DNA from: JAAOZN01 sp964421575
Lineage (GTDB): Archaea; Thermoproteota; Nitrososphaeria; Nitrososphaerales; JAAOZN01
Reading direction: 5' to 3'
DNA: 30,695 nt
Assembly (NCBI GenBank): GCA_964421575.1
Contig: CAYQXI010000030.1
Span: 1 to 30,695 of the forward strand
Below are positions 15,133 to 23,254 of this stretch, in pieces (positions within the stretch are counted from its first letter, which is position 1; each line of letters opens with the position of its first letter). The notes below the pieces were generated by a model, which saw only the letters and a list, made by a program, of their open reading frames with translations, was not told the origin of the DNA and ran no database searches. A program made the position numbers and the translations under genes.

Positions 15133-16038
15133 GTGGAAAGATCTAGGAAGAAAGAGGTTGTAGAGTGGGGTTGGGATACTTCGCCTATTCTACTACCTTT
15201 AGCCTATGAGCCCAAAGAGGAGAACGCTATCGTCGCCGCGTTTACAATTGCTGAATACTGTGGATCAAAGGTGCTTGTTTACCACGTTAGAAATGATGCA
15301 GACACAGAAGTAGCAAGAGAGAAGGCTCTTAGGTTGCTTGATGAACACGCTAAAACGTTCAAAGTTAATTACGAGGTGAAAGAGAGCAATAAGGTAGTTG
15401 ATGCTGATAACGTAGCATTCATCTCTAAGAGCATAGTGGAAGCAGCTAAAGAGGCGGGTTGCCAAGCTATAGTTATGTCTGCACACAGAGAGTCTTTTCT
15501 CAGAGAACTCTTAGGGCGTATCTCAGATCGAGTAGCCCGAAAAGCAGATACTAAAGTGATACTGGTTGAAAGTGCCTTTAAAGGTGCACGCATCATAAGA
15601 CAGCCTCGGAGGATAATGGTCGCGGTTTTAGAGAATAAGTTTTACAGAGACGCTCTGATACTTGCTGCTATCTTTACAAGCTCTTTATCAGCGCCCAGCT
15701 GTGAGTTGATCGCTGTAAATGTGCTTAAGCTGCCCGAGGCAACGCCGATAGACGCTATAGAGCGGTCGAAAGTGTTTAAAGCGATCGAGAGAGAGTTCGC
15801 TCATAAAGTAGCCTCGGCAATAGCATCTCTTGGACGCCTATTTACACCACGCATCCTACCAGTAAGGAATGTGGGGCGTGATGTAGCCAGCTTCGCATCA
15901 GACGAAGGGGTTGAGCTAATCATCATGGGTAGCGATAAACCCGGTAGACTCAGGCCTGTACTCACTAAAGATGAATACGCTATAGTTAAGAAGGCTGGAT
16001 GCGTGGCGCTCATTGTAATCCCTCCTAAAAACAGTTAA
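15133..16038 (+). CDS. Tandem universal stress protein (two UspA domains)
   Basis: The 301-residue protein has two Usp folds: residues about 16-148 (starts SPILLPLAYEPKEENAIVAA, ends TKVILVES) and about 157-300 (starts RRIMVAVLENKFYRDALILA, ends VALIVIPP). The ATP-site G-rich loop is degenerate in both: SAHRESFLRELLGRISDRV in the first, MGSDKPGRLRP in the second. Nucleotide binding is therefore doubtful. Its likely place is in the cytoplasm, possibly as regulator of the divergently encoded permease (inference). The GTG start follows from the TATA spacing. Confidence 0.85.
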   Translation: MERSRKKEVVEWGWDTSPILLPLAYEPKEENAIVAAFTIAEYCGSKVLVYHVRNDADTEVAREKALRLLDEHAKTFKVNYEVKESNKVVDADNVAFISKSIVEAAKEAGCQAIVMSAHRESFLRELLGRISDRVARKADTKVILVESAFKGARIIRQPRRIMVAVLENKFYRDALILAAIFTSSLSAPSCELIAVNVLKLPEATPIDAIERSKVFKAIEREFAHKVASAIASLGRLFTPRILPVRNVGRDVASFASDEGVELIIMGSDKPGRLRPVLTKDEYAIVKKAGCVALIVIPPKNS

Positions 16039-16068
16039 TATCAACCTTTAGAATCAGCTTCTGCAGAT

Positions 16069-16962
16069 TTGTCTATTGCAGAAGAATACTTTAAGGCCGG
16101 TAAGATAGCCGCAGAGGTTAGAGAGAGGATTAAGAGCAGCATCAGCGTAGGGTCGAGGCTTCTTGATATAGCTGAGATGGTGGAGCAGAGTATAATCAGT
16201 AGAGGGGCTCAACCCGCCTTCCCTTGTAACATATGCATAAACAGCGTTGCAGCACACTACACCCCACTCCCCCAAGACGATCTAAGGGTGAAGGAGGATG
16301 ATGTCGTTAAGGTGGATTTCGGGGTGCAGATAAACGGCTGCATAGTCGACACAGCATTTACACTTTCGTTTAACGTAAAGTATGATGCGCTGGTCAGAGC
16401 TGCTGAAACTATGCTTCAAGAGGCATTGAACGTAATTAAAGCGGGCGTTAGAGCTGGTGAGGTTGGTAGGGTTATACACGCCGCCGCGAACCGCCTAGGC
16501 TTTAAACCTATTCTGAACCTCTCTGGCCACGAAATAGCACCCTACCTTGTCCACGCCGGGCTCTCCATACCAAATACTTACACCGCAGGCACACCTCAGC
16601 TTAAAGCTGGCCAGATTTATGCCATAGAGCCCTTCGCAACGACACAAAAGGGTGCGGGTATAGTGGTTAACGGCCCTGTCACTAACATCTTCAGCTTAGT
16701 GGCTAGGAAACCGGTAGGTGAGTCAGCATTGGATAGGTTTATTGATGAACTCTGGTCTAGGTTTAGAACGCTGCCGTTTACTTATAGGCAGATAAGAGAT
16801 CTTGGTGAAATGAGTTGGTTGGAGCGTACTGTGAAGGTTCTGCTTCAGAAGCGTGTGTTAAGAGCCTACCCTATGTTGGTGGAGGCCCATAACGAGTTTG
16901 TAGCGCAAGCTGAGCATACCATCACGCCTGTTGAAAATGGTGTAATCGTTCTTACTCAGTAG
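16069..16962 (+). CDS. map: Methionine aminopeptidase, type 2
   Basis: The cytosolic dimetal hydrolase removes the initiator Met. All catalytic residues are visible: His63 (AAHYTP), metal ligands Asp83 (VKVDFG), Asp94 (IVDTAFT), His154 (LSGHEI), Glu187 (AIEPF) and Glu282 (AQAEHT), plus His162. The type 2 insert (about residues 195-265) is present and the length (297) is standard for archaeal MetAP2. The start is TTG 16069; a TATA-like GTTAATATC (16034-16042) is about 30 nt upstream, implying a leaderless or short-leader mRNA. The 3' end overlaps a convergent zinc-ribbon gene by 11 bp. Confidence 0.95.
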   Translation: MSIAEEYFKAGKIAAEVRERIKSSISVGSRLLDIAEMVEQSIISRGAQPAFPCNICINSVAAHYTPLPQDDLRVKEDDVVKVDFGVQINGCIVDTAFTLSFNVKYDALVRAAETMLQEALNVIKAGVRAGEVGRVIHAAANRLGFKPILNLSGHEIAPYLVHAGLSIPNTYTAGTPQLKAGQIYAIEPFATTQKGAGIVVNGPVTNIFSLVARKPVGESALDRFIDELWSRFRTLPFTYRQIRDLGEMSWLERTVKVLLQKRVLRAYPMLVEAHNEFVAQAEHTITPVENGVIVLTQ

Positions 16963-17158
16963 GCTTTATTGGTTCAGCGTAGATCATCGTTATGTAGATG
17001 TTGCCGCCGCACTTCTTACACTGCCCATTACCTTTATACACGTAGTCGCCTACGGTGAAGGTGCGTTTGTTCTTTTCGCCACAGCTTAAGCACTCCTCTA
17101 TTGTGTAGACGATCTGCTTACCCCGTTTTTCACCTATAGAAGGTATCATAGTCGCCAT
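16952..17158 (-). CDS. Small zinc-ribbon protein, function unknown
   Basis: The 68-residue protein has two CxxC-type knuckles, CLSCGE (23-28) and CKKCGG (47-52), separated by basic and aromatic beta strands (RTFTVGDYVYKG), forming a compact zinc ribbon. I do not recognise a functional family. It starts 2 nt after the DUF1512 stop, so it is in that operon. The ATG at 17158 is firm. Its end overlaps convergent map by 11 bp. A nucleic-acid or protein-binding role is possible but not shown. Confidence 0.8.
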   Translation of the reverse strand: MATMIPSIGEKRGKQIVYTIEECLSCGEKNKRTFTVGDYVYKGNGQCKKCGGNIYITMIYAEPIKPTE

Positions 17159-17160
17159 TT

Positions 17161-18309
17161 TTACTGCGCCACCCCAAGAGTGTTTCCTACACCGACTATC
17201 AAAACGTTATCAGATGGCTGAGTCTTCTCCTCTATAAGTCTGTAGACGATCTTGATCACCTTCTCAGCCGATTCGGCCACCTCCTTCCTCATCACAGAGA
17301 TTGCGTCGATGAGAGACTGCTTAATCACCACCGCATAAAGGGGAATGTTATGTTTCGTAGCGACTTCCTCGATCTTGAACCGATCCACACCTATACCACC
17401 TATAGCAGCCCCCACACCTTCAGCGATCTCCCCCGTCTTCTCACCCTCAAGCTTTAATGCGGCATCTATCATAATCACAGCATTTATCTTTACACCCATC
17501 TCGTTGATCAACTTCTCAACAGCTGTGCCCGGCTCACCGACATTACCACCCGGCCCAGTCGCTTTGATCAGATAGAGCGTCCTACCCTTATGCTCAGTCT
17601 TCGCCAGCAACGTGTCTCTTGAAATCTCATTCTTTTCAAGGTTGAGCATCATTCTACCCACAACCATAGGCCCGATGCCGTCACCTATAGGTTGAGATTG
17701 TTTAAATGCGTCTAATGCGTTCACTAATGCGTCTGCCTCTTGGAGTACTATCGGCATAATCATCTGAAGTTGTAGAAGAATGTAGATGTTTGAAGTCTTC
17801 TTACCTAAGAGGTAGAAGTGCCTAACAAGCTTGTAGATGTAGTTAATGGAAGAAGCCGCCTCCAGTATATTCTCAGCAGTACTAACCTTAGTCATATCGC
17901 TCTCAGAGGCAAGTTTTTTGATCTCGGAGCGTATCCTATCGTTCCTAATCGTGACCACGTGCTCTATCTTCCTAACTATACCAGCTGGATCTAAGTCTAC
18001 TGGCATAATGGTGAAGTATTCAAGTAGCTGATCCACTTGCTCCTGAGGATCAGACTTTGGTTTAAGGTGGTTAACGAGATAATCTATGACCTCTTTCCTA
18101 GACTTCTCACGCATAACCTTCAGCTTACCCAGAGCCCTTGAAACTTCCCCAAGTATCATGTAGGCTTGGATCCTCTGACCGTAGAAGAGAAAGAGTAAGA
18201 AAGGTAGATAGAACAGTAGGAGGTAAAGGGTGTTATCGCTGAACTGCCCCGGCCCCACTTGTAGAGGAATCAATCCAACTACCCTTTGTGTTAGATGTGA
18301 ACACGCCAC
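17161..18309 (-). CDS. DUF1512 family membrane-anchored protein
   Basis: The 382-residue archaeal protein matches the DUF1512 family by its overall pattern. One N-terminal TM helix (NTLYLLLFYLPFLLFLF, about 26-42) precedes a long helical cytosolic region (about 48-200). A C-terminal alpha/beta domain holds a conserved glycine-rich segment (IGDGIGPMVVGRMM, KATGPGGNVGEPGTA, GAAIGGIGVDRFKIEE). The glycine-rich loops resemble nucleotide- or phosphate-binding loops but no catalytic motif is certain. The function is unknown. The start may be GTG 18309 as listed or TTG 18273, which fits better with a TATA-like CTTAAAG at 18313-18319. Both are just downstream of the 5S rRNA gene on the same strand. 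Confidence 0.85.
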   Translation of the reverse strand: MACSHLTQRVVGLIPLQVGPGQFSDNTLYLLLFYLPFLLFLFYGQRIQAYMILGEVSRALGKLKVMREKSRKEVIDYLVNHLKPKSDPQEQVDQLLEYFTIMPVDLDPAGIVRKIEHVVTIRNDRIRSEIKKLASESDMTKVSTAENILEAASSINYIYKLVRHFYLLGKKTSNIYILLQLQMIMPIVLQEADALVNALDAFKQSQPIGDGIGPMVVGRMMLNLEKNEISRDTLLAKTEHKGRTLYLIKATGPGGNVGEPGTAVEKLINEMGVKINAVIMIDAALKLEGEKTGEIAEGVGAAIGGIGVDRFKIEEVATKHNIPLYAVVIKQSLIDAISVMRKEVAESAEKVIKIVYRLIEEKTQPSDNVLIVGVGNTLGVAQ

Positions 18310-18323
18310 TCTTTAAGCCTTTT

Positions 18324-18342
18324 CCTTTAACACCCGTAAAGG
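18324..18342 (-). terminator. Short stem-loop directly 3' of 5S rRNA
   Basis: The minus strand has CCTTTA, loop CGGGTGT, TAAAGG: a six-base-pair hairpin abutting the predicted 5S 3' end, followed by purine-rich AAAAGG and then the DUF1512 start. It may be a processing or termination signal. No oligo-T tract follows it closely, so a terminator role is uncertain. Confidence 0.35.
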
Positions 18343-18458
18343 CGCCGGCACCGCCGCTTCGCGAAGCCTTCCGGACTTCACTAACACGGCGGCGACACAC
18401 GGTTTGACTTCTGGGTTCGGAATGAGACCAGGTCGAGCCCGTGTGCTATGGCCGGCTG
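18343..18458 (-). rRNA. rrf: 5S ribosomal RNA
   Basis: On the minus strand the closing helix is GCCGGC (18456-18451) with GCCGGC (18349-18344). Between them are the conserved GCCATAGC after helix I, the loop-B/C consensus CTCATTCCGAACCCAGAAG, CCGTG pairing of helix III, and the loop E/helix IV-V hairpin GGCTTCGCGAAGC. The size of about 116 nt fits 5S. Ends are placed from the terminal stem and could shift a few bases. No 16S or 23S gene is near, so the 5S gene is unlinked, as in many thaumarchaea and crenarchaea. Confidence 0.93.
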
Positions 18459-18483
18459 TCTTATGCTTGCTTGGCGGTGGTAG

Positions 18484-18491
18484 ATTAAGTT
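18484..18491 (-). promoter_or_regulatory. Promoter of the 5S rRNA gene
   Basis: AACTTAAT on the minus strand lies about 32 nt upstream of the predicted 5S 5' end at 18456, the usual position for an archaeal TATA box. Confidence 0.5.
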
Positions 18492-18515
18492 ATCGCCGCT
18501 AGATGGAGAAAAGTT

Positions 18516-18523
18516 GATTTAAC
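18516..18523 (+). promoter_or_regulatory. TATA-like element of the PH-like gene (leaderless)
   Basis: GATTTAAC is centred about 26 nt before TTG 18546, which predicts transcription starting at or next to the start codon. Confidence 0.4.
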
Positions 18524-18545
18524 TCACAGCATTAATCCTTAGGGG

Positions 18546-19088
18546 TTGCCGGAGGATCTTGTTTGCGATGAGTTTGGGCGTTGGAGGCGTGTAATAAAGA
18601 ATAGGCCTAAGGTGCTGTATGAGTTTATTTCTAAGAGTGGTGAAAGAGTTGTGGTCGATCTGGCTTCTGAGCAGCTATATGGCGGGGAAGAAGTTCTATG
18701 GTGGCATAGTGTTGAGCGGGGTGTCTTCAAAAAGCGGCTTGAGCGCTACTGGTTCATAACAAATCTAAGGGTCTGTAGGTTTGATTACGAAGAGGGTGTG
18801 ATAGAGGCTGCACCTATAAAGGACTTAGAGGTTGTGGTCAAGGATAAAAGGCGCTCGACCTCAACTCAAAGAATAGGTGTCTACACAGGTAAAATAGCTG
18901 ATCTGCTCGGTGTCGTTGGTGTCGGCGTGTCAAAGTCGAGAAGCGAGATCATCGGAGATGTTATGTTTATTCGAGAAGGTAGAGCTCTTGTAAAGTTTAC
19001 AGGCATCAGCGACCCAGACGGTATCAAGAGGCTTGTCGAGGTCTTGAAAAAAGATTTGAAGGATGTGGAGGTCAAGGCTCTAGAATAA
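18546..19088 (+). CDS. PH-like (bPH/DUF304-type) domain protein
   Basis: The 180-residue protein has no TM segment. The central stretch ERYWFITNLRVCRFDYEEG followed by IKDLEVVVKDKRR is the classic bPH signature, a strand with ITNxR followed by a basic strand. Beta-rich segments before it (VLYEFISKSGERVVVDLA) and the C-terminal RLVEVLKKDLKD helix complete a PH-like barrel with capping helix. Bacterial-type PH proteins bind membranes or proteins; no specific role can be assigned. The TTG start is supported by TATA spacing. It stands alone between 5S rRNA and the prenyl synthase. Confidence 0.7.
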   Translation: MPEDLVCDEFGRWRRVIKNRPKVLYEFISKSGERVVVDLASEQLYGGEEVLWWHSVERGVFKKRLERYWFITNLRVCRFDYEEGVIEAAPIKDLEVVVKDKRRSTSTQRIGVYTGKIADLLGVVGVGVSKSRSEIIGDVMFIREGRALVKFTGISDPDGIKRLVEVLKKDLKDVEVKALE

Positions 19089-19143
19089 AGCGGTTAGGAG
19101 ATAGGTATTAAAGTAGAGTCCTAGTAGGCTATATGATAAACAC

Positions 19144-20169
19144 TTGGACATAGAGAGTTTAGTTCGCACCTATCGGCAGGAGGTCTATAACTATATAGAT
19201 GAGAAGCTCCCTAAGCGGCATAACCACCCAGACATCCAAATCTTCTACGAGATGTTAAGAGACTACCCCTCGAGACCAAGCAAGGGGCTTAGAGCCGCTC
19301 TCTGTCTGCTCACCTGTGAAGCCTTCGGCGGCAAAAGAAGCAGTTGCCTCACTACGGCGGCTGCGCTTGAGATCTTTCAAAACTGGATTCTTATTCACGA
19401 CGATATCGAAGACGACTCTGAGTTAAGAAGGGGGCAACCTGTTCTACACAGAAAGTTCGGCATACCCCTAGCGCTCAATGCTGGCGATGCGCTACACGTG
19501 AAGATGTGGGAACTCTTACTTGAGAATAGACGGTCTTTAGGCGATGCTACGACTCTAAGGGTGCTTGAGGAGTTCTGCAGGATGGCTAGGGAGACGACAG
19601 AAGGGCAGCATCTTGAGTTGAGCTGGGTTGATAAAAAGAGGTGGGATCTTACTGCAGAGGACTACTTCTTTATGTGTGGTAAGAAGACTTCTTGGTACAC
19701 ATCTATAACACCGCTTCGCCTAGGTGCGCTTGTAGCTGGTGTTGATGATCAGAAGCTGGAGCAGATGATCCCCTTGGGCTATAAGCTCGGTTTAGCCTTT
19801 CAGATAAGGGATGATGTGCTGAACCTATTGGCTGAGGAGCGGTATGGTAAGGAAGCGGCTGGCGATATATATGAGAGCAAGAGGACCCTCATATTAATCG
19901 AAGCACTCAGCAGATGTAGCGCTGAAGAGCGTGAACAAGCCAAGAGGATCCTAGACAAACCCAGAAGTCTTAAAAAGGCTGGAGAAGTTGAATGGATACT
20001 GCAACTAATCAAGAAGACAGGCAGCATCGAATATGCTACTGAGGTTGCGGAGAAGTTAGCGAATGAAGCGATAAATATGTTTGAAGAGGTCTTTAAAGAT
20101 GCTCAGAACGCTGAAGCCAAAGCTGCTATTAGAAGCCTTATAGACCTTGTGGTAAGTAGAAGATGGTAG
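19144..20169 (+). CDS. Short-chain polyprenyl diphosphate synthase (GGPP/FPP synthase)
   Basis: The trans-prenyltransferase supplies C15/C20/C25 chains for archaeal ether lipids from IPP and DMAPP. The first Asp-rich motif is DDIED (86-90) in ILIHDDIEDDSELRRGQP; the second is RDDVLN (222-227), followed by GDIYESKRTL. The residue five places before the first Asp is Trp81, a bulky residue that in this family restricts chain length, so a C15-C20 product is likely. The length (341) is normal. The TTG start has a possible TATA (GTATTAAAG, 19105-19113) about 35 nt upstream. The stop is close to gltX, so the two are probably cotranscribed. Confidence 0.93.
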   Translation: MDIESLVRTYRQEVYNYIDEKLPKRHNHPDIQIFYEMLRDYPSRPSKGLRAALCLLTCEAFGGKRSSCLTTAAALEIFQNWILIHDDIEDDSELRRGQPVLHRKFGIPLALNAGDALHVKMWELLLENRRSLGDATTLRVLEEFCRMARETTEGQHLELSWVDKKRWDLTAEDYFFMCGKKTSWYTSITPLRLGALVAGVDDQKLEQMIPLGYKLGLAFQIRDDVLNLLAEERYGKEAAGDIYESKRTLILIEALSRCSAEEREQAKRILDKPRSLKKAGEVEWILQLIKKTGSIEYATEVAEKLANEAINMFEEVFKDAQNAEAKAAIRSLIDLVVSRRW

Positions 20170-20194
20170 CTGCTTAGACGGAGTGAGGCGGGTC

Positions 20195-21901
20195 TTGAGC
20201 GAAGTTAGCGACGCTATAGTGGAATCGATAAGGATGCACGCACTTCTAAACGCGGTGAAACACGGAGGCAAAGCCGAAGTTGGAGCGGTAGTAAGTAAGG
20301 TGCTTGGTGCACACCCAGAGCTGAAGAGTAGCGCCAAGCAAGTGGTGGAGGTGGTAAAGAGGGTAGTTGAAGAGGTCAATCTGCTCCCAATTGAGGTGCA
20401 GCACGCTGAGTTAGAGAAGTACCCTGCTCTGCCAGTTGAAACTAGAGCTGGAGCAAAGGGCCTTCCACCCTTACCTAATGCGGTGAAGGGTGAAGTTGTT
20501 GTTCGCCTTCCTCCAGAGCCGTCTGGCTACATGCACATAGGGCACGCGATGGCTGGCTTGATTAATGCTGAGTATGCGAAGATGTATGAGGGTAAGATCT
20601 GGCTTAGGTTCGAGGATACAAACCCGAGGAAGGTGAAGCTCGAATATTATGATAGCTTTAGGGATGGGTATAGCTGGCTCGGCATAAAGTGGGATTATGA
20701 GAAGAATGTTTCAGATGATCTTGAGATCATCTACAGCTACGGTAGGCTGATGATCGAGAAAGGTTTAGCCTACGCCTGCACCTGCAAGGAATCGAGCATA
20801 AAGGCTGCACGCTTTGAGGGGCGAAGCTGCGCTTGTAGGGAGAGGAGCGTGGAGGCGAATCTAGAAGCGTGGGATAAGATCCTCTCTGGCGCATATAAAG
20901 AAGGTGAAGTCGTGGTAAGATACAAAGGCGACCTATCTAGCCAAGACTACTCTCTAAGAGACCCCAACCTCTTCAGAATAGTGGATTATCCTCACCCACT
21001 AAAAGGCTCAAAATATAGGCTATGGCCAGTCTACGACTTCGCGGTAGTGGTAGAGGACTACCTCTGTAAGGTAACACATATACTTAGAAGCCTAGAGTTC
21101 CACGTAGCGCTACAGGATAGGCTCAGAGAGCAACTCGGTTTCCCAAAGATATACGTGACGCAGTTCTCGCGTTTCAGATTCAAAGGCACACCAGTCTCAA
21201 AGAGGCTGCTAAGACCCCTAATAGAGCAGGGGTTGGTCTCAGGCTGGGATGATCCCCGTATGCCAACGATCATGGGGTTAAGGAGGAGGGGCATAGATCC
21301 AGCTGCCATAAGGAACTTCACGTTAGATGTTGGCTACACGTTAGCCGAGCACGAATTCGAGTGGAGCCTCCTTTACGCAGCAAACAGGAAGGTTCTCGAT
21401 CCCAAAGTTAGACGCTACATGTTTGTAGCAGACCCCATTTTGCTTAAGGTAAATGGTGCTCCTGAGAAGAGCGTGAATCTAAGGTTCCACCCAGATAAAG
21501 ATCTAGGCTACCGAACCATCCACACAAAAGGCATCTTTTACCTAGCTAAAAGCGACGCAGCAACGCTGCAGCCGGGTAAGGAGTTTAGGCTCTTAGAGCT
21601 GTATAATGTGCGGGTCGATGAGGTTAGGGAGGATCAGATTACAGCAACCTACACCAGCCAAGAACTTAAAGAAGGTATACCTAAATTCCAATGGGTAACA
21701 GAAGATAACGTATCTTTTAAAGTGCTGATACCAGATGTGCTCTTTAAAGACGGCGAATTTAACCCTGAGAGTCTGAAGGAGGTTAGGGGTTTAGCTGAAG
21801 CAGAAGCCGCTAACCTAAAAGTTGGGGAAATCATCCAGTTTGTTAGATTCGGGTTCTGTAGAGTGGATGGCGAGGGTGTTGCGATCTTTGCCCACAAGTG
21901 A
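20195..21901 (+). CDS. gltX: Glutamyl-tRNA synthetase, archaeal type
   Basis: The class I synthetase charges tRNA-Glu. After an archaea-specific N-terminal helical region comes PPEPSGYMHIGHA with the HIGH motif (near residues 112-115). Further signatures are LRFEDTNPRK, a Cys-rich segment CTCKE...CACRE (possible zinc site), VEDYLCKVTHILRSLE, and a degenerate KMSKS as GTPVSKRLL. The C-terminal beta-barrel anticodon domain is present. TTG 20195 is chosen over GTG 20183 because GGAGTGAGG (20180-20188) lies a proper distance upstream. The length (568) fits archaeal GluRS, which may be non-discriminating. The 3' end overlaps the next gene. Confidence 0.95.
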   Translation: MSEVSDAIVESIRMHALLNAVKHGGKAEVGAVVSKVLGAHPELKSSAKQVVEVVKRVVEEVNLLPIEVQHAELEKYPALPVETRAGAKGLPPLPNAVKGEVVVRLPPEPSGYMHIGHAMAGLINAEYAKMYEGKIWLRFEDTNPRKVKLEYYDSFRDGYSWLGIKWDYEKNVSDDLEIIYSYGRLMIEKGLAYACTCKESSIKAARFEGRSCACRERSVEANLEAWDKILSGAYKEGEVVVRYKGDLSSQDYSLRDPNLFRIVDYPHPLKGSKYRLWPVYDFAVVVEDYLCKVTHILRSLEFHVALQDRLREQLGFPKIYVTQFSRFRFKGTPVSKRLLRPLIEQGLVSGWDDPRMPTIMGLRRRGIDPAAIRNFTLDVGYTLAEHEFEWSLLYAANRKVLDPKVRRYMFVADPILLKVNGAPEKSVNLRFHPDKDLGYRTIHTKGIFYLAKSDAATLQPGKEFRLLELYNVRVDEVREDQITATYTSQELKEGIPKFQWVTEDNVSFKVLIPDVLFKDGEFNPESLKEVRGLAEAEAANLKVGEIIQFVRFGFCRVDGEGVAIFAHK

Positions 21902-23180
21902 GGAAATCGAGCATAGATTATTAGAGAGGCGCTTAAACGAGTGGATGATTAAACCAGATTACGAGGGGTATGGTCTGGCAAACCTCGTCTCAAGCGTGAT
22001 AAGATGCTTCGGCTGCAAAGGTTTAAGGCACACCCCCGTCCCTGAAGCGCCCCTCAACGGATATTTGGAGGGTGCTGAGAATGTTATACTTCTGCTCGTA
22101 GATGGATTATCATATTATCAAATCAAAGGGTTCGTGGATAGATATCTGAAAGATCTTGACCCGCTAATTATGCCACTAACCTCAACCTTCCCCTCCACTA
22201 CAACAACCGCATTGACTACCCTAAATACAGGGCTAACACCGCTGGAGCACGGCATAATAGGGTACACGATGTATCTTAAAGAGATAGGTGTAGTTCTAAG
22301 CTTAACAAACTTTGCACCCTCAGCTGCGCCTGAAAGCACTAGTCTGCTGCAAGCGGGTCTAGACCCTTCATCCTTCTTAAATGTAGAAAGCATACACACT
22401 GAAGTGAAGCGAAGCGGTGCCCGCCCCATAATAGTGACAAGGAGGCTTTATCGTGAAAGCCCCTTCACAATTATGCTCGGAGCAGATGCAGAGATAGAGA
22501 CCTATGTAAGCACCTCTGATCTCTTCATAAAGCTCCGCAAAATAGTCGAGCAATCTAAAGACAGATTGTTCCTCTTCCCCTATTGGGATGGGTTTGACAT
22601 ATCAGCACACATCTACGGCCCAGAGAGCGAGGAGTCTGAAGCAGAGCTCGAAGCCTTCTTTTCATCGCTGAAGAGCAATCTGATAGATAAGATGGATCCT
22701 AGCGCAGCGAGGAAGACTGCTATGCTCGTTCTAAGTGATCACGGTCAAGTAACTTTGGCAGCAGATGAGGTGTTAATGGTATCTGATCACCCGACCCTTC
22801 TGAACGCCTTACATATACCTCCAACAGGAGACTCTAGGGCTGCTTGCCTCTACATAAAACCAGACATGAGGGAAGAAGTCTTCCGCTACGTAGAGCAACA
22901 CTTAGCTAACTTGTTTGTGGTTTATGATGTTAGAACCTTGATTAAGGAGGGCATATTTGGTTTAGGGGAGGTTAAACCAAACTTATTTGATCGTACAGGA
23001 GATCTAATACTGCTACCTAAAAGGAATGGTGCGGTAGCATACAACTATAGACCGAGATCCAGAGGATTTGAGTTAAGAGGTGGTCACGGTGGTCTTCACC
23101 CAAGAGAGGTTCTTATCCCGCTTCTCTGCCTAAACCTAGGTAGGGTTGGGCGAGTGACATGTTTATTAGAGAGTCTTTAA
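21888..23180 (+). CDS. Alkaline-phosphatase-superfamily enzyme (nucleotide pyrophosphatase/phosphodiesterase type)
   Basis: The two-metal phospho-hydrolase has VILLLVDGL (Asp metal ligand, near residue 71), the nucleophile Thr in FPSTTTTALTTL (near 103), the second metal site in WDGFDISAH (Asp and His, near 235-242), VLSDHG (Asp-His, near 283) and RGGHGGLHP (His, near 400). This set of ligands is the type I phosphodiesterase/nucleotide pyrophosphatase pattern. No signal peptide is seen, so it is probably cytosolic. The substrate is unknown. TTG 21888 is preferred, with GAGGGTG (21872-21878) as SD and a 14-bp overlap with gltX. Starts further upstream would add residues encoded within gltX. 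Confidence 0.87.
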   Translation: MPTSEEIEHRLLERRLNEWMIKPDYEGYGLANLVSSVIRCFGCKGLRHTPVPEAPLNGYLEGAENVILLLVDGLSYYQIKGFVDRYLKDLDPLIMPLTSTFPSTTTTALTTLNTGLTPLEHGIIGYTMYLKEIGVVLSLTNFAPSAAPESTSLLQAGLDPSSFLNVESIHTEVKRSGARPIIVTRRLYRESPFTIMLGADAEIETYVSTSDLFIKLRKIVEQSKDRLFLFPYWDGFDISAHIYGPESEESEAELEAFFSSLKSNLIDKMDPSAARKTAMLVLSDHGQVTLAADEVLMVSDHPTLLNALHIPPTGDSRAACLYIKPDMREEVFRYVEQHLANLFVVYDVRTLIKEGIFGLGEVKPNLFDRTGDLILLPKRNGAVAYNYRPRSRGFELRGGHGGLHPREVLIPLLCLNLGRVGRVTCLLESL

Positions 23181-23219
23181 GAGCGGGTATGGGGGAGCTT
23201 AAGATGATCCCAAAGACCA

Positions 23220-23232
23220 CAGCCGAAGGCTG
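23220..23232 (+). promoter_or_regulatory. Hairpin in the 5' leader of rpl7ae
   Basis: CAGCC-GAA-GGCTG forms a five-base-pair stem with a GAA loop. It lies just before the strong SD (GAGGTGAGGTGAG, 23242-23254) and probably within a leader of about 50 nt, if the TATA-like CTTTAAGA (23175-23182) is the promoter. L7Ae is known to bind RNA kink-turns, including its own leader in Sulfolobus, but this hairpin lacks a clear kink-turn. Confidence 0.4.
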
Positions 23233-23254
23233 AAGTAATAAGAGGTGAGGTGAG

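Noticed and set aside
18457..18545. Possible tRNA gene next to 5S rRNA
   Set aside because: No T-loop GTTCRA sequence or cloverleaf pairing is found; the region holds two divergent promoters.
21822..23180. Phosphatase gene beginning at 21822
   Set aside because: The first 22 residues would overlap the gltX coding end by 80 bp and have no SD; TTG 21888 has GAGGGTG at correct distance.
23204..23233. Box C/D-like motif (GATGATC and CTGA) in the rpl7ae leader
   Set aside because: The C-box match is partial, flanking stems do not pair at the required offset, and the CAGCC/GGCTG hairpin uses the same CTGA bases.
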